A stretch of 64,000 bases of DNA from Sphaerosporella brunnea (lineage: Eukaryota; Ascomycota; Pezizomycetes; Pezizales; Pyronemataceae): positions 1 to 64,000 of the forward strand of contig VXIS01000231.1 in NCBI GenBank assembly GCA_008704415.1. The letters run 5' to 3'. Position 1 is the stretch's first letter. Each line of letters begins with the position of its first letter. Below, one piece after another: positions 23,401 through 31,873 of this stretch. Both the position numbers and the translations under genes were made by a program. Below the pieces are notes generated by a model, which was not told where the DNA came from, made no database searches, and saw only the letters and a list, made by a program, of their open reading frames with translations.

Positions 23401-26400
23401 GCTGATTTCGTTGCTTGGCTCTGCATTCGTTGATGAAGTGTCCTGCCTTCTTGCAGTAGAAGCACTTCTTCTCCTGTTTGAGTTGCGCTTTCTCATGGTC
23501 TGAAAGCTTCTTGAATTGCTTGTTGTTCCTTCCTTGGTTTCCTCGTCCTGAGTTGTTGTTGTTCTTGCTGAACTGAGGATTCATAGCATTGCTAGAATGG
23601 TGTTGTCCATTTCGATTCAATTGTTGCGGTCGTCCATACTTTCCAGCTTGGAAAAGAGCGGCATCCTTTCGTTCCGCTAGCTTCTTGACGTCTTCCCATT
23701 TCGCTGTCGATCGATCCACAACCTCAGGCTCAACTGCATAGCGAAGATCTGGGTGCATAGCATCCAAGAATCGCTGGATTTTGACCTGGGTGTTGATGGC
23801 TTTTCCAATTCGAGCTGCTACTTTCTCAAGTCGAATGGCAGTGGCGTTGATGCGGTCCACCCTGCCATTTCGAGTTTGAGAGATCTTATACCAATCATCC
23901 CAATATCGATTGACTTCTGTGGATGGAATGATATGGTTCTTGAGCTGAGTGAGGAACTCATCGAAGTTCATTGTGCCTTTCATGCGTTTGGTATGGTAGA
24001 ACTCCTTTGCTGTTCCGCTGAGGAAGTACTGAAGCACTAGGAGTTTCTTGTCGTTGTCTTGAAGCCCTGAAAGCGTCAGGTAGTCCTTGACTTCCTGTAG
24101 CCATGCGTCGATAGTGGCTGCATCTCTATCCTGGTTGTCTCCTGAATAGGTTCGTGGCTTTGGGACTTTAAACTTTTCTGCCATGGCGGTGGTTGCTTGG
24201 ACTTCGATTTTTGCCTTGAAAAGCTGTTTCCTTGGGGACTGTGGGTTTGGATTTTCTTTTTCTGAGCTGGATTCGTCCTCTTCAAATCCTCCTGGTGGTC
24301 TTGGAGTTTCTTCGTGGCTAGTGTCTCTGACCTCGTGTGGCGGAGGAGTTGTTTGCCTTGTTAAGTCAAGGTAGTCTTGGATGGCTTTGTTTGTTGATGC
24401 TGTTAGAGCCGAGTCTGATTTGAATCTTCCTTCTTCGTATAGGCGTTGCCAGGCCTCACGTAGTCCTTTAGCTCGCTCTTTGGCTTCTTCAGTTGTTGCT
24501 TGTTGTATTTCTTGCTCAAGCTTTTCAAACCGTGGGGTAAATTGTTCCAAACGGAAGTTGTAAAGTTCCTTCTCAAGCTTGTTGAATTCGGAGCTGGTCT
24601 CAATGAGAAGTTCGTAGTTGTAGAGTAGGTCTGATCCAGAGCTTCTTTCAATCCAGTCAAGGATAAGTTCTATGTGGCTCTGAAGGTCCTGTAGACGCTT
24701 GCGTGCTTCGTGTTCTGATTTGAAAACTTGTGCAATAGGTGGCCGATTTGTACTGGTCTCAGAGATGTCTGATTCGGTCTCTGATTCTGAATGGACTGAT
24801 TGAAAGGCTTCGGTTTCCTCTGGTTGCTTCTTTCGTGGTCTGCCTCTCTTCTTTGGTTGTTGTCTCTGTTCCTCTGCTTCGTCGTGGAGCGCTTGAATGA
24901 CCTCTTCTGTGGGTATTTCTGGATTGAGGCGTTGGCTCCTTCTTGTTGCTGTTGGTTGCTCCGTGGTGATGGCTGTTGTGCACTTCCCTGAGGCTTAGGC
25001 ACTCGGGAATGCTATCGAGGAATTGTTGTCTGTATAGCTCGCGTCGAGAGCTCTTGAATAGAATCGTGTAGGGCTGTCTCCTGATCGATCTAACTATTCG
25101 TCTTAAAGCTTAACCTGGGACTGCTGATACCTCTGCTGGTTAACTAAGGCCTTGTTGACGCTTGTCGTTCCTAGGATTGTCTTAAAGACTCGAAAATGTA
25201 TTGTTGTGCTTGTCGTGCTTAAAGTGAGTCGTACTTGTGGTTGTGTCTTGGTTCGTGATATCGATATGTCGTAAATTCGGAAATTTCCTGGCCAGCAGGG
25301 CGGCTTCGAGTAGGGGAGAACCAGGTGATCAGTCTGGTCTGAGGATCAAAGATTGTAGGTTGGGTAGAGAGAAAAGATACTGGTCGGAGTGAAAAAAATG
25401 TAACCTTTTCGTGAGCTTATAAGATCCGCTATTTCACAGATGTAAATAAACTCAGAACCGTTTGTGTATCTGACTTGATAAATACCAAGAGAATACTCGC
25501 ACTCAGGTCACTGATCAACTCAGTATTTATTGATGATAGTCGATACAATCTGGGCTGCTCGAAAGGCCGTATCGAAAGAAGAGAAAAGAATGAATGTAGG
25601 AAAAGCTCGTAGCTTTTATAGCCAACGATGCTGAGTACATCATGTGATAACAATCTGGTGGCAAATTCGAAACTAAGGAAAGAATGGTCTAGAAGACCTA
25701 CAAGTCTGCCTTGTGGAAACTAGAAGATTCCAAAGTGACGTAGCATCGAAGGGGCTAGAAAGTGCTAGAAACATGGTGACAAGACATAGTAAAGAAAGTA
25801 ATGGAAACTCGTAGAATGCTGTCATCATACCATCGTTACTGCCATATAGTTTTATATCTTAGTAAGGAAATACGTAAGAAAGAATCATACTAAGTGTAAT
25901 AATCTTACAGAACTGACCGTGAGGACTTAGAACTTTACCGGTTGGAACAAGCCAACGCCACACACGGTGTGGAGCTATGATGTCCCGAGCTCGAAGTGGA
26001 ACAGCAAGGACATGAGCGACCAGAACAGCGTCGAGCTGGTCACTACTGCCCATCCTATCAGCGCTACCGTTCCGAGCTTGGGGAAGGGATATTTCCTCGG
26101 CGGTGTTGCGGGCGCGGACGAACCTGAATATCCGAACAGGAGGAAAAGGTCACTTCTTACCTATGATTTCAATGCGAAAACTTGGCGCAACGAAAGCACG
26201 TCTTGGACAGAGCGGAGCTATGGTGTGATGGTCCATGTGCCTATTGGCGAACGAGGGATGTTGATTACGATCGGCGGATACACCGCGGTGGGCACGCTGC
26301 CGAGTGTGAGCCTCCCAGTGCATTCGTTGCCTGCCAATAATGATGGTAGTAGTATTTGGAAACCGCCACTCTGGACAGAATCGACATCTACAACCTCAAC

Positions 26401-27454
26401 AAGCCCGCAAGCGCAGGGGCCGAGGGCACCTGGAGCCGAACGCAGAGCACCTCAGCCGCAAACCCCGCCGACGGCATCCCCAAAGCACGGGGGAACACAT
26501 GCGCCGTAGTAGTAGCTGCGCCGGACAACTCCAGTTTCCAGGTGTATATGTACGGCGGGGCAGCGCTAGCCGGCCGATACACGGTATACAAGGACATGTG
26601 GGTATTATCGATTCCCTCGTTCCAATGGTCCTTGATCAGCAATGGGTCCGATGGCCTGACAGATCCGCTTGCGTCCCAACAACATCCCGGACAGCGGGAG
26701 GGCCACACTTGCAATCTGGTCGGGAAAAACATCATGATGATGTTCGCAGGACGAGTTTTGCCGAACTTTGCCCGCCCATGTGAAACGACCGGCCTGTACG
26801 CTTTTAATATGACCTCACTGGAATGGATCGATGAGTACGACCCAGACGCCGCAAACGTGACGTACAAGGTCCCAAAACAGATCTACAGCGTTATCGGTGG
26901 AAAGTATGGTTGCAAGCTCGGCGTTGATATCGATTTTTTTATTCGTAGCTGACCCAAGGTAACAGTGCAAACGGAGGCGCAAAACAGCTGCCTGTTGGCG
27001 GAGTCGCAGACGATGATCTCCGCACCACCTTTTCCAGCTGGGTAGCAAACGTCAAAACAGTCAGCGAGCCAGCGCCGCAATTCACAGCAGCTGGAGGGCA
27101 CGGATCCTCTTCCAATACAGCGGCAGCAAACTCCAGCCCTCCAACGGCGGCAATAGCAGGCGGCGTTGTAGGAGGAATTGGGGGCGTAGCAGTAATCGGT
27201 GTCATCCTTTTCTTGTGGCGGCGCCAGAAGAGATCGATGCAGTCAGAAGAGCCATATAAAGTTTCCAACGACCCCGACTCGGTGCAAGAACTCGGGTCGG
27301 GTGAGCACCTTTCCTCTTCCTTCACTACTAGCGCTCAGAGAGTACTAATCTTTCCGTCGTAGAAAGAAAGGCGGCACTGTTGTCGGATGATTATCACAAT
27401 CCGGTGGAACTGGATGTGCGCACGTCGGAACGCTTTTCTGCGCCGCATGCGTAA
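17467..27454 (+). CDS. secreted kelch-repeat membrane protein, split by a retrotransposon in intron 3
   Basis: Seven exons (17467-17638, 17714-17791, 17851-18026, 25931-26305, 26353-26903, 26966-27300, 27363-27454) join in frame to 592 residues. It starts with a signal peptide (about residues 1-23) and has a kelch-type ectodomain with motifs such as GDYLWSHGGYVGY, GKGYFLGG, LITIGGYT and QVYMYGGAALAGRY. Near the C-terminus there is one membrane segment (about residues 512-535, IAGGVVGGIGGVAVIGVILF) followed by a basic RRRQKR stop and a short acidic tail. Such fungal proteins are predicted cell-surface proteins of unknown ligand. Intron 3 (18027-25930) contains the chromovirus; with element and one duplication removed it would be 64 nt, with GTATGT donor, CTGAC branch-like sequence and CTTAG acceptor all still present. 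Coding may therefore be intact, but splicing across 7.9 kb is uncertain. Confidence 0.85.
18075..18585 (-). repeat. 3' LTR of the chromovirus
   Basis: 511 bp, identical by eye to the copy at 25399-25909. It is the 3' LTR because the element reads on the minus strand. Its inner edge is next to the purine tract. Confidence 0.95.
18586..18600 (-). other. polypurine tract of the chromovirus
   Basis: On the minus strand the sequence TTTTTTAAAGGGGAAG directly precedes the 3' LTR. A purine run ending at the LTR boundary is the normal plus-strand primer site of LTR retrotransposons. Confidence 0.8.
18614..24184 (-). CDS. gag-pol polyprotein with C-terminal chromodomain
   Basis: From the first ATG (24184) the frame encodes 1,856 residues; the same frame is open for 270 more codons upstream without an ATG (to a stop at 24997-24995). 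Order along the protein: gag-like helical region; zinc knuckle CFYCKKAGHFINEC (about 23465-23421); aspartic protease VLLDTGTTGT (about 23,222); reverse transcriptase with FVWVYLDDIL (about 22,270); RNase H with VTDASRVGTGAF (about 21,820); a long non-catalytic segment (about 21,440-20,190); integrase with the HHCC motif (about 19,990-19,850) and DDE residues in AIDFLGPF, VSDRDPRF and QVERANR; and a chromodomain (about 18,915-18,745, YNIKEILDHKKINGIDYWYI) placing it among chromoviruses. Gag and pol are in one frame. The stop codon lies 28 bp from the LTR. Confidence 0.93.
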   Translation of the reverse strand: MAEKFKVPKPRTYSGDNQDRDAATIDAWLQEVKDYLTLSGLQDNDKKLLVLQYFLSGTAKEFYHTKRMKGTMNFDEFLTQLKNHIIPSTEVNRYWDDWYKISQTRNGRVDRINATAIRLEKVAARIGKAINTQVKIQRFLDAMHPDLRYAVEPEVVDRSTAKWEDVKKLAERKDAALFQAGKYGRPQQLNRNGQHHSSNAMNPQFSKNNNNSGRGNQGRNNKQFKKLSDHEKAQLKQEKKCFYCKKAGHFINECRAKQRNQQQGKWIQSARTTVNIMEDNLPATVEEFIETARAEHSKKDNINNMVTNMNVNGRQARVLLDTGTTGTNLMSSSWAQTHNIFTRELPQPITIHMAAKGSKTNANRFAYANVEIKPGFTEKTKFLIVAVSSYDIILGMPFLQDNHVNLNTADSTAHFPKHDATIQCATRQPRTFSLTSSATTEDIPPFDKMFPTVFPEKEPEGLPPLRDRCNHVVRLDPDKLEQFKFHARRIPDAYRKDLIAHLDNWKRQGIAVPGPGRFPCSIFGTPKIPPSKGWRWVNDLRDRNSITERDYTPLPHADNIREDAARANFKSVLDLSNAYHQVRVEPSSEELNVINADDLGSFQVKVMLQGDCNAPATMMRCMNTILGEFIGKFVWVYLDDILIFSETREQHMRHLEQVFRQLAKAKFYLRMDKCQFLTSQLRLLGHIISGHEIHPHPERIRKIQDWRTPTNKKQLQSFLGVINYVAPHLFHSSTILAPLTELTGNAEWRWDALHDHAFRQIKDLCRKHVPLTPLRYDRIKSGEDKVYLVTDASRVGTGAFICHGKNLEDSKSRIAAIHSRRFTATQENYNTTNQELLAIVDALGAFETKLLGIPFTVITNHKALEYLVTKPMTTGRLARWLEYIQMFDFQIQHTPGESNQLADTLSRLYEDESKEITPPDEFLHENLKPEDFGSINSLLNPTTSNPPQTTSTETDKLSSHFSHALQVSNEMSTSNNKPSASLRPKGASRYERCDPNLHWTACRSRDGCPYHYSSGFMETFSTWKSNSQYHAQFESDDNDKFYDSPDEDTDMDDSFGPNSECPDPDEDPIGNYEWLVHHGYISYSNSSRIPTLQWTPESGAPRPKFPQERQHPDGPWWKQDIPRQVQTFTTTPAPRTLPDQQQNNQENPQRIQDEVTPFQAYAIAPRRSPPLVNKVPIEGGYRQVYGEDSTSSSRVCALLQAVAHQDSQISNPSSHRHLVPRLQRERPIKPISPPMEPIPSDPQAFLTRAQARKEQEKKDKESAEQDQDFNRNFEGEGTQQKIRPSISDETPLLDKEDAEMFEPPHLPPGNRSQEVIHYDTRNRVPAFFLDNHIGKAMLPTFKQAYEDDPMVKNGIRKPFHWHDTGYVVLDDPSITSNLRVYVPNAVLSRDNPSSSVRHVIMQSCHKSVGHQGTEKTYILCRQSFYWPRMKQDIDEFCRECLECQRNKDTTTKPIGEARLLEIPLRPWESIAIDFLGPFNSSDGFKHIMVIIDRFSSGLVLVPLKDGFSAKDVTDAFIKHYYARYGLPESIVSDRDPRFTSQFWQGLHKQIGTDLLMATAFHQNTNGQVERANRTIAQMLRIFTNNKQADWSRHLWRVEHAFNHSPSTTIKRTPHEVQFGHIPRILPVEFHSNVPAVNEYLEQQKINNAVARDALLAARHRQASIAAKRRNPKVQLQVGQWVFYKRRSRGKGKVRKLMEVWEGPYRITKVDEDTGNCTLELPKNKRVYPIFAQDKLKLFQRISDKTIPPPPSSYDDEEEDDHTLYNIKEILDHKKINGIDYWYISWENYGPENNSWEPDENVRNTGADSIQEFLSKRTQDYTSTAVTLPPDFFFPSDDSFCSSPMSSIASSTFEVRE
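25399..25909 (-). repeat. 5' LTR of the chromovirus
   Basis: 511 bp, the transcription-driving LTR. On the minus strand it starts TGTAAGATTATTACAC and ends AAAAGGTTACA. A TATAAAA box at 25620-25614 suggests that transcription starts near 25,590, making R-U5 about 190 nt. Confidence 0.92.
25614..25620 (-). promoter_or_regulatory. TATA box in the 5' LTR
   Basis: The minus strand reads GGCTATAAAAGCTACGAGC, a good TATA box about 220 nt from the inner end of the LTR. From this box down to the first ATG at 24184 the sense strand has no ATG. The nearest upstream ATG (25640) lies outside the predicted transcript. Confidence 0.6.
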
Positions 27455-29932
27455 TTATGCTGGTTGTTTCCTCCCCCTTTTACGGCGTTTGGGAAGATTT
27501 AGTAATGAGTATCTATCTATCAAACCGGGCATTATAGTCCGATCTGAACATAATTCTTTGTACATTCATTTCAATTCTACATACACATCTCTTGCATGCA
27601 TGGTGTTTGTGGTTAAAGATATCTGTCCATTCTAAGTTCGTCGTTATATTACGGTTTACTGAAGCTTGCATAAGCCTTTAAAATGGAATGTTTCAATCGT
27701 GCCCTCGGCAATTCTCTGCTGAACTTCCAGACATTGTGCGGTCACTGGTCCCCGATCACCACGGTTTGATTATCGCTATCATGCTCCCTCAAATGTCACC
27801 TGGAGAAGCCAGCCCCACATGTTTGTCCCGATTGCCCACGAAAGACGTACATGGACTGTTCAAAGACTGGAGGACTTGCTCACTACCGTACTATCCCGGT
27901 AATAAGGCAATGTGGCAAAGTCACTGCGCTCTGTGGGGAAGTCACTCAGCCTCCTGGCAAAGTCACGTAGCCACATTGCCTTATTACCGGGATAATACGG
28001 TAAATGTATGTTGAGTAGTCAATTGAAGAAGGAGTATATAAATCGCTAAGCATGACTGCAAATACAACTGGTATATAGTCGCGAAACAACTCCGTTTTTT
28101 TTGTCTGAGACTTGGAGATCGCCACTTCGGTCGGGCGGGAGCGGTTGCAGTATAGGACATTCAACAGCGCACCGGGCTAAACTATTCGACCATCCTGGAT
28201 TTATAGAACCACGTCCCAGCATCCAAGCGTTTCTGTGGGGGAGCAAACCCACTTGAAAGCTCCGGCAGACGAGCCAGCCGTTGTAATCGCCGCATTCGGG
28301 GTTTGCGTTGTCGGCCCCAAGCATGTAAGTGGAGGTCTGGCAGTTCGAAATAATGGCGTCATGTGTCAAGGAGATAATGGCCGCGACTGGGCCAGGCCGG
28401 GGAGTTCGTACACGGGCCGTCATATACTGTACCGCTCCGTGGGGATAGTGTAGTACAGCCCCAGGATTACTGGAAGTTTTGCAAGTACGGTGCCTGGATC
28501 ACGTGATAGCGGTCTCAGATTCCTTACACGCCTCCAGTTAGAGAAGCTATGAAGCACGGAACCTATGACAGGTCCTAGATGACGTTTGTCTCCTCACAAC
28601 TCCCCACGGAATGGTTAGTTAATCGCAGCTGGGTAAGGACTAACCAAATTGATCACTCTCGTTGAGCTAGCCTTTTTAGACTCGAGCAAAGTACTTAGGT
28701 GCCCCTCTTTTTGCTAGCGTGGGCAAATATAACCCTAAAATGCTAATGGGTGACTTCCCGTCGCTCTATTGGGACTGAATAGAACAATTACCTATCCGCT
28801 GGGTTGCGACTTGACTTTTGACGTTCTATCGCCGCCAAATAGACCATTGCTATAGACAGGGGATCCCCACGCCCTGTTCTATTCATTGGGTCTATAGTCT
28901 CCTCTTCAACTCTGACCACTCTATAATTCGACATCAGCGCGGCATGTCCAAACATTAGTTCACGAAGCCATACCCCCTGGGCCAAGTCTTCTTGTCGCCG
29001 TTCAAGAGCATCGGCATGGAGACAGCAATTCCTAAGCGTAACAATTCGGGTTCACGGGCGTGCATAATAGATGTAGACGTTCCCAGATGGTTTTATTGGT
29101 TCCGTAATGACGGACCACTGCGGCTGAAGGCGTTGTTGCTCGGGGCTAAGAGGACCGCCAACCGTTAGTCGGGCTCAACTTAATGGCGGGGTGGTTCCTG
29201 GCAGCGGCGGAGCAAGTTTCACCTGTTGTGGATGGCTTGCTTAGCTGCTAAGCTTCTCGTATGGAGCGGGATGCAAAGATTTGTGCGGCCACATTTGGCC
29301 AGACATGCTTGTTGGCCTTCTCGTCGCAGAGTTGCACGTATGTATTTTTCGGGTTGACAGCACCAGTCCGTCGTTGGATTTTCCTTTGACCACAACCGCT
29401 TCACGAAAGGCATGGTAGGCGATTCTATTTGTTTTTCTTGACACCTAATATAGGGGTGACAAATCCTTGACCTTTGTCATGTGGTCGGTGATTTCGATCG
29501 AAGCGTGGAGCTTGTCGTCCGGTAGGTTGGGAGGCGTGTAGAGCTAGGGCATTTCTTGTGGACTTTCTTGCTGTCGAGTTTGGCGATTTTCTAGAGCAGT
29601 AGACTTCGACTGCCTCTTGTGAGCCAAAAGGACTACAGGTTAGGTGTGTTCCTGGGGGTCCGCAGTCCTATAGTTTCTAGGCAGCCGGAAAAGCCATCCA
29701 CTCTTTGCCATGCTCACAAAATGGAGGGCCAGTTGATAACCCCAAAGCAGGCAACAACCTTGCAATAACCAGGGCCAACATAAACCTTCACAAAATCACC
29801 CCTCTTGCCTTCCTGTCCTCCAAGGCGCGGCAGTCGGAACGAAAGTGCCAGGAAGCTCCAATAAACACCACACGAACGGACAAGGAAAAAGACAATGAAC
29901 CAGGCCTGTCATGACAAGCCGGAATGAAGCTT
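27455..29932. other. gene-poor intergenic region
   Basis: About 2.5 kb follow the kelch stop codon. The one clear structure is the 119-bp foldback element at 27884-28002. Short open frames are scattered on both strands, but none has a domain, a codon pattern or a splice structure I can support. The right end is bounded by the tRNA-Gly gene. Confidence 0.5.
27884..28002. mobile_element. 119-bp foldback MITE with TA ends
   Basis: Arms of about 33 bp (from TACCGTACTATCCCGG) are mirrored at the right end with one mismatch, and are separated by about 53 nt holding three GGCAAAGTCAC/GGGAAGTCAC-like units. If the outer TA on each side is the target duplication, the termini are CCGTA...TACGG, as in small Tc1/mariner-type MITEs. 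It has no coding capacity. Confidence 0.7.
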
Positions 29933-30016
29933 TGATTCAGCCGGGATTCGAGCCCGGGTCAGGCGCAGAATGCGTTGGAATGGCAAGCGCCTATGATACC
30001 CCTACACTACTGAATC
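29933..30016 (-). tRNA. tRNA-Gly (GCC) with a short intron
   Basis: The minus strand folds as a tRNA: a 7-bp acceptor stem GATTCAG/CTGAATC, an A-box-like TAGTGTAGGGG, an anticodon stem GGCGC/GCGCC, and a T stem CCGGG/CCCGG with loop CTCGAAT (B-box-like). The anticodon loop reads TTGCCA before a 13-nt insertion at the canonical intron position (after base 37), giving anticodon GCC. The discriminator base is A. The acceptor stem is not the usual GC-rich tRNA-Gly type and loop position 54 is C rather than T, so the identity is less sure than the presence of a tRNA-like gene. Confidence 0.75.
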
Positions 30017-30213
30017 GCGATGAATTCCTCTCTATGAGCCACCGCAGAGCACTCACGTGCCGTCACAGAGAGCGCTAAATTAGCCGCGGCGATCATCCGT
30101 TTCAAACGACTTGCCAAGCTCACCACCCCTTACAGGGCTAGACCGCGGAACGTCACCAGCAGCTTCACCCCAGCTACTTCCTTCGCACCACCACCACTAC
30201 CACCACCATAGCC

Positions 30214-30729
30214 ATGCTCTCCACCGTTGCGAACTTCTTCGTCGTATGTCACCCCTGTGCTGTTCTCCATGGCGACACGGTAAATTGATGTTTCGAGGTT
30301 TAGACATCGATTTTAACACTCCTCGCCGGCATCACGCTTGTGTTCACTTACTACCGCTGGGCGCGCCCCGTGCTGCTCCGCCACAATATCATTCCGCTGC
30401 AACACCTGCCCGCGACCCTGAGCCAGCGCTTCTCGAACCGCAGGCGAAGGAGGGGCCATGTCCGGCTTCCTAGCGAGGACTTCGACGAGGACCCTGACGA
30501 GTGGAGTGATGGCGATGGGCGGTTGAGTCGAGACTTGGAGGAGGGGTTCGCGATGTACCGGGATGACGATGAGGAGGTTGGGCCGGCGCAGGAGATGGGT
30601 GCTGTGGTGGAGCAGCGGGCGCATCCAGAAGACGAGGAGGCAGCTGCGGGCGGCCAGGAAGAAGAAGAGGAGGAGGAGGAGAGGGGGAGAAAGACTACCC
30701 GATCTGGAGAGGAGCCGCCGTTGCTGTAA
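30214..30729 (+). CDS. small single-pass membrane protein, unknown function
   Basis: Two exons (30214-30243 and 30304-30729) separated by a 60-nt phase-0 intron with a GTATGT donor give 151 residues. The first exon supplies only 10 residues. Residues about 5-27 (ANFFV, then TSILTLLAGITLVFTYY) form one hydrophobic segment, so the protein is probably anchored near its N-terminus. A basic stretch (FSNRRRRRG) follows, and the rest is strongly acidic, with runs of Glu and Asp. I do not recognise a family. It is divergent from tRNA-Gly (about 200 bp away) and convergent with MTQ1 (117 bp between stops). Confidence 0.65.
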
Positions 30730-30845
30730 ACGCATTTGGTGTGATGGATGAGTTCGAATTAGAGAGACCCTGTTTTCTCATGCGGTTTCATTACGTCTGA
30801 ATGGAAGATTTTTTTTGTTTTTTCCCCTTTGTTTTTGTAATGTCA

Positions 30846-31790
30846 TTATTGATGCGGGCCATCCTTTATCCATTCCCCACCGTCCGTCCACCCCACTACT
30901 GTACGGCCCCGCCCTGCAAAGTCCTTCCATACCGCTGTGCCAATCCACCCCATTTCCTTCCAATACGCCTGCACCCGTTCCGCCTGGTCCCACCCTCCAA
31001 CCTCAGCCACCACAGCGTCAGCTCCAAGCTCCATCGCAATCCCTCCAATGCGGGGATAAAACACATCGCCGCCGTTTTCCGCCTCCAACGCGAGTCTCGG
31101 CTCCCAATTCCTGACGCTCCTGGTCGTCTCGCGTTTATACCCATCTGCGGAGATATATGGGGGGTTTGAGATGACCACATCGACCTTGTGATGCAGACCC
31201 TCAGGATCCATCTCATCAAAACACGCATGCATTGAATACAGCAGCTGGTCAATCTCCTCCGCGGCCGCCAAAAGGTCTCCCTCCACAATCTCCACCCTGG
31301 AGCCAGGCTTTAGCGCCCCGATATTATGGCGCACATTCCGCATAGCTAATGCCAGCGCACGCGGGGAGATGTCCACGCCCACAGCCTGTACCTGCGCCTC
31401 TGCCGCAAGCAGCAGGGGAATGCACCCGGTGCCAGTGCACAGATCGACGACCTTTGCGCCTCCGCCTCTGGCCGCCAGCAGGGCGGCAAGATGGGAAGCA
31501 GACTCCTCAGTCTCGGCGCGCGGGATCAGGACTCCCCTTCGGCAGAGAATATCGACAGCACCGAAGGGCTGCGAGCCGAGAATATACTGCAGCGGCTCTG
31601 CAAGGAACGAGCGGCGGAAGACAAAGTTTTGCAGTGCCAGCGAAGGGCGCGGTTGCGTTGCCGCGTGCTCACGCAGCCATCGCAGCTCGATTTTGGCGGT
31701 GTCGAGAGCGCGCGTCGCACGCATCAGCGCGGGGATGTATGGTGAGGCTTTGTATGCATGGCGGAGCAGTGTTGGTGGCAGTCGCGGCAT
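30846..31790 (-). CDS. MTQ1: mitochondrial release-factor glutamine methyltransferase (PrmC/HemK type)
   Basis: An intronless gene of 314 residues. It has the class I SAM-binding motif VVDLCTGTGCIPLLLA (about residues 115-130), the acidic strand-2 end VGVDISPRAL, and the NPPY catalytic signature in VVISNPPYIS, which positions the glutamine side chain of the release-factor GGQ motif. PLQYILGSQPF and VLIPRAETEE upstream are also hallmarks of PrmC/MTQ1. The N-terminus is basic with few acidic residues, consistent with mitochondrial import. Yeast Mtq1 acts on the mitochondrial release factor Mrf1. The start at 31790 leaves at most 83 bp to the divergent DUF2011 start. Confidence 0.92.
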   Translation of the reverse strand: MPRLPPTLLRHAYKASPYIPALMRATRALDTAKIELRWLREHAATQPRPSLALQNFVFRRSFLAEPLQYILGSQPFGAVDILCRRGVLIPRAETEESASHLAALLAARGGGAKVVDLCTGTGCIPLLLAAEAQVQAVGVDISPRALALAMRNVRHNIGALKPGSRVEIVEGDLLAAAEEIDQLLYSMHACFDEMDPEGLHHKVDVVISNPPYISADGYKRETTRSVRNWEPRLALEAENGGDVFYPRIGGIAMELGADAVVAEVGGWDQAERVQAYWKEMGWIGTAVWKDFAGRGRTVVGWTDGGEWIKDGPHQ

Positions 31791-31873
31791 CGCGTGTAAG
31801 TCAAGTCAAGTGAAAAATTGGTGGGGGATCTTGGCTTCTCATGCTCACCACCTCACTCCCACAAACCACCAAC

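Larger units (their letters stand above)
18075..25909 (-). mobile_element. complete Ty3/gypsy LTR retrotransposon (chromovirus)
   Basis: A 7,835-bp element read on the minus strand. Two 511-bp LTRs flank one long gag-pol frame. Both ends are TG...CA and the insertion is bounded by the 5-bp direct repeat GAACT (18070-18074 and 25910-25914). I saw no difference between the LTRs when comparing them base by base, and the coding frame is uninterrupted, so the insertion is recent and the element may be active. No signs of repeat-induced point mutation are visible. It lies antisense in intron 3 of the kelch gene. A purine tract precedes the 3' LTR; no tRNA-type primer site starting TGG sits directly beside the 5' LTR. 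Confidence 0.95.

Noticed and set aside
28046..28423. 125-codon minus-strand frame with Cys residues, considered as a small secreted protein
   Set aside because: No signal peptide, no splice structure and no domain; composition resembles random frame.
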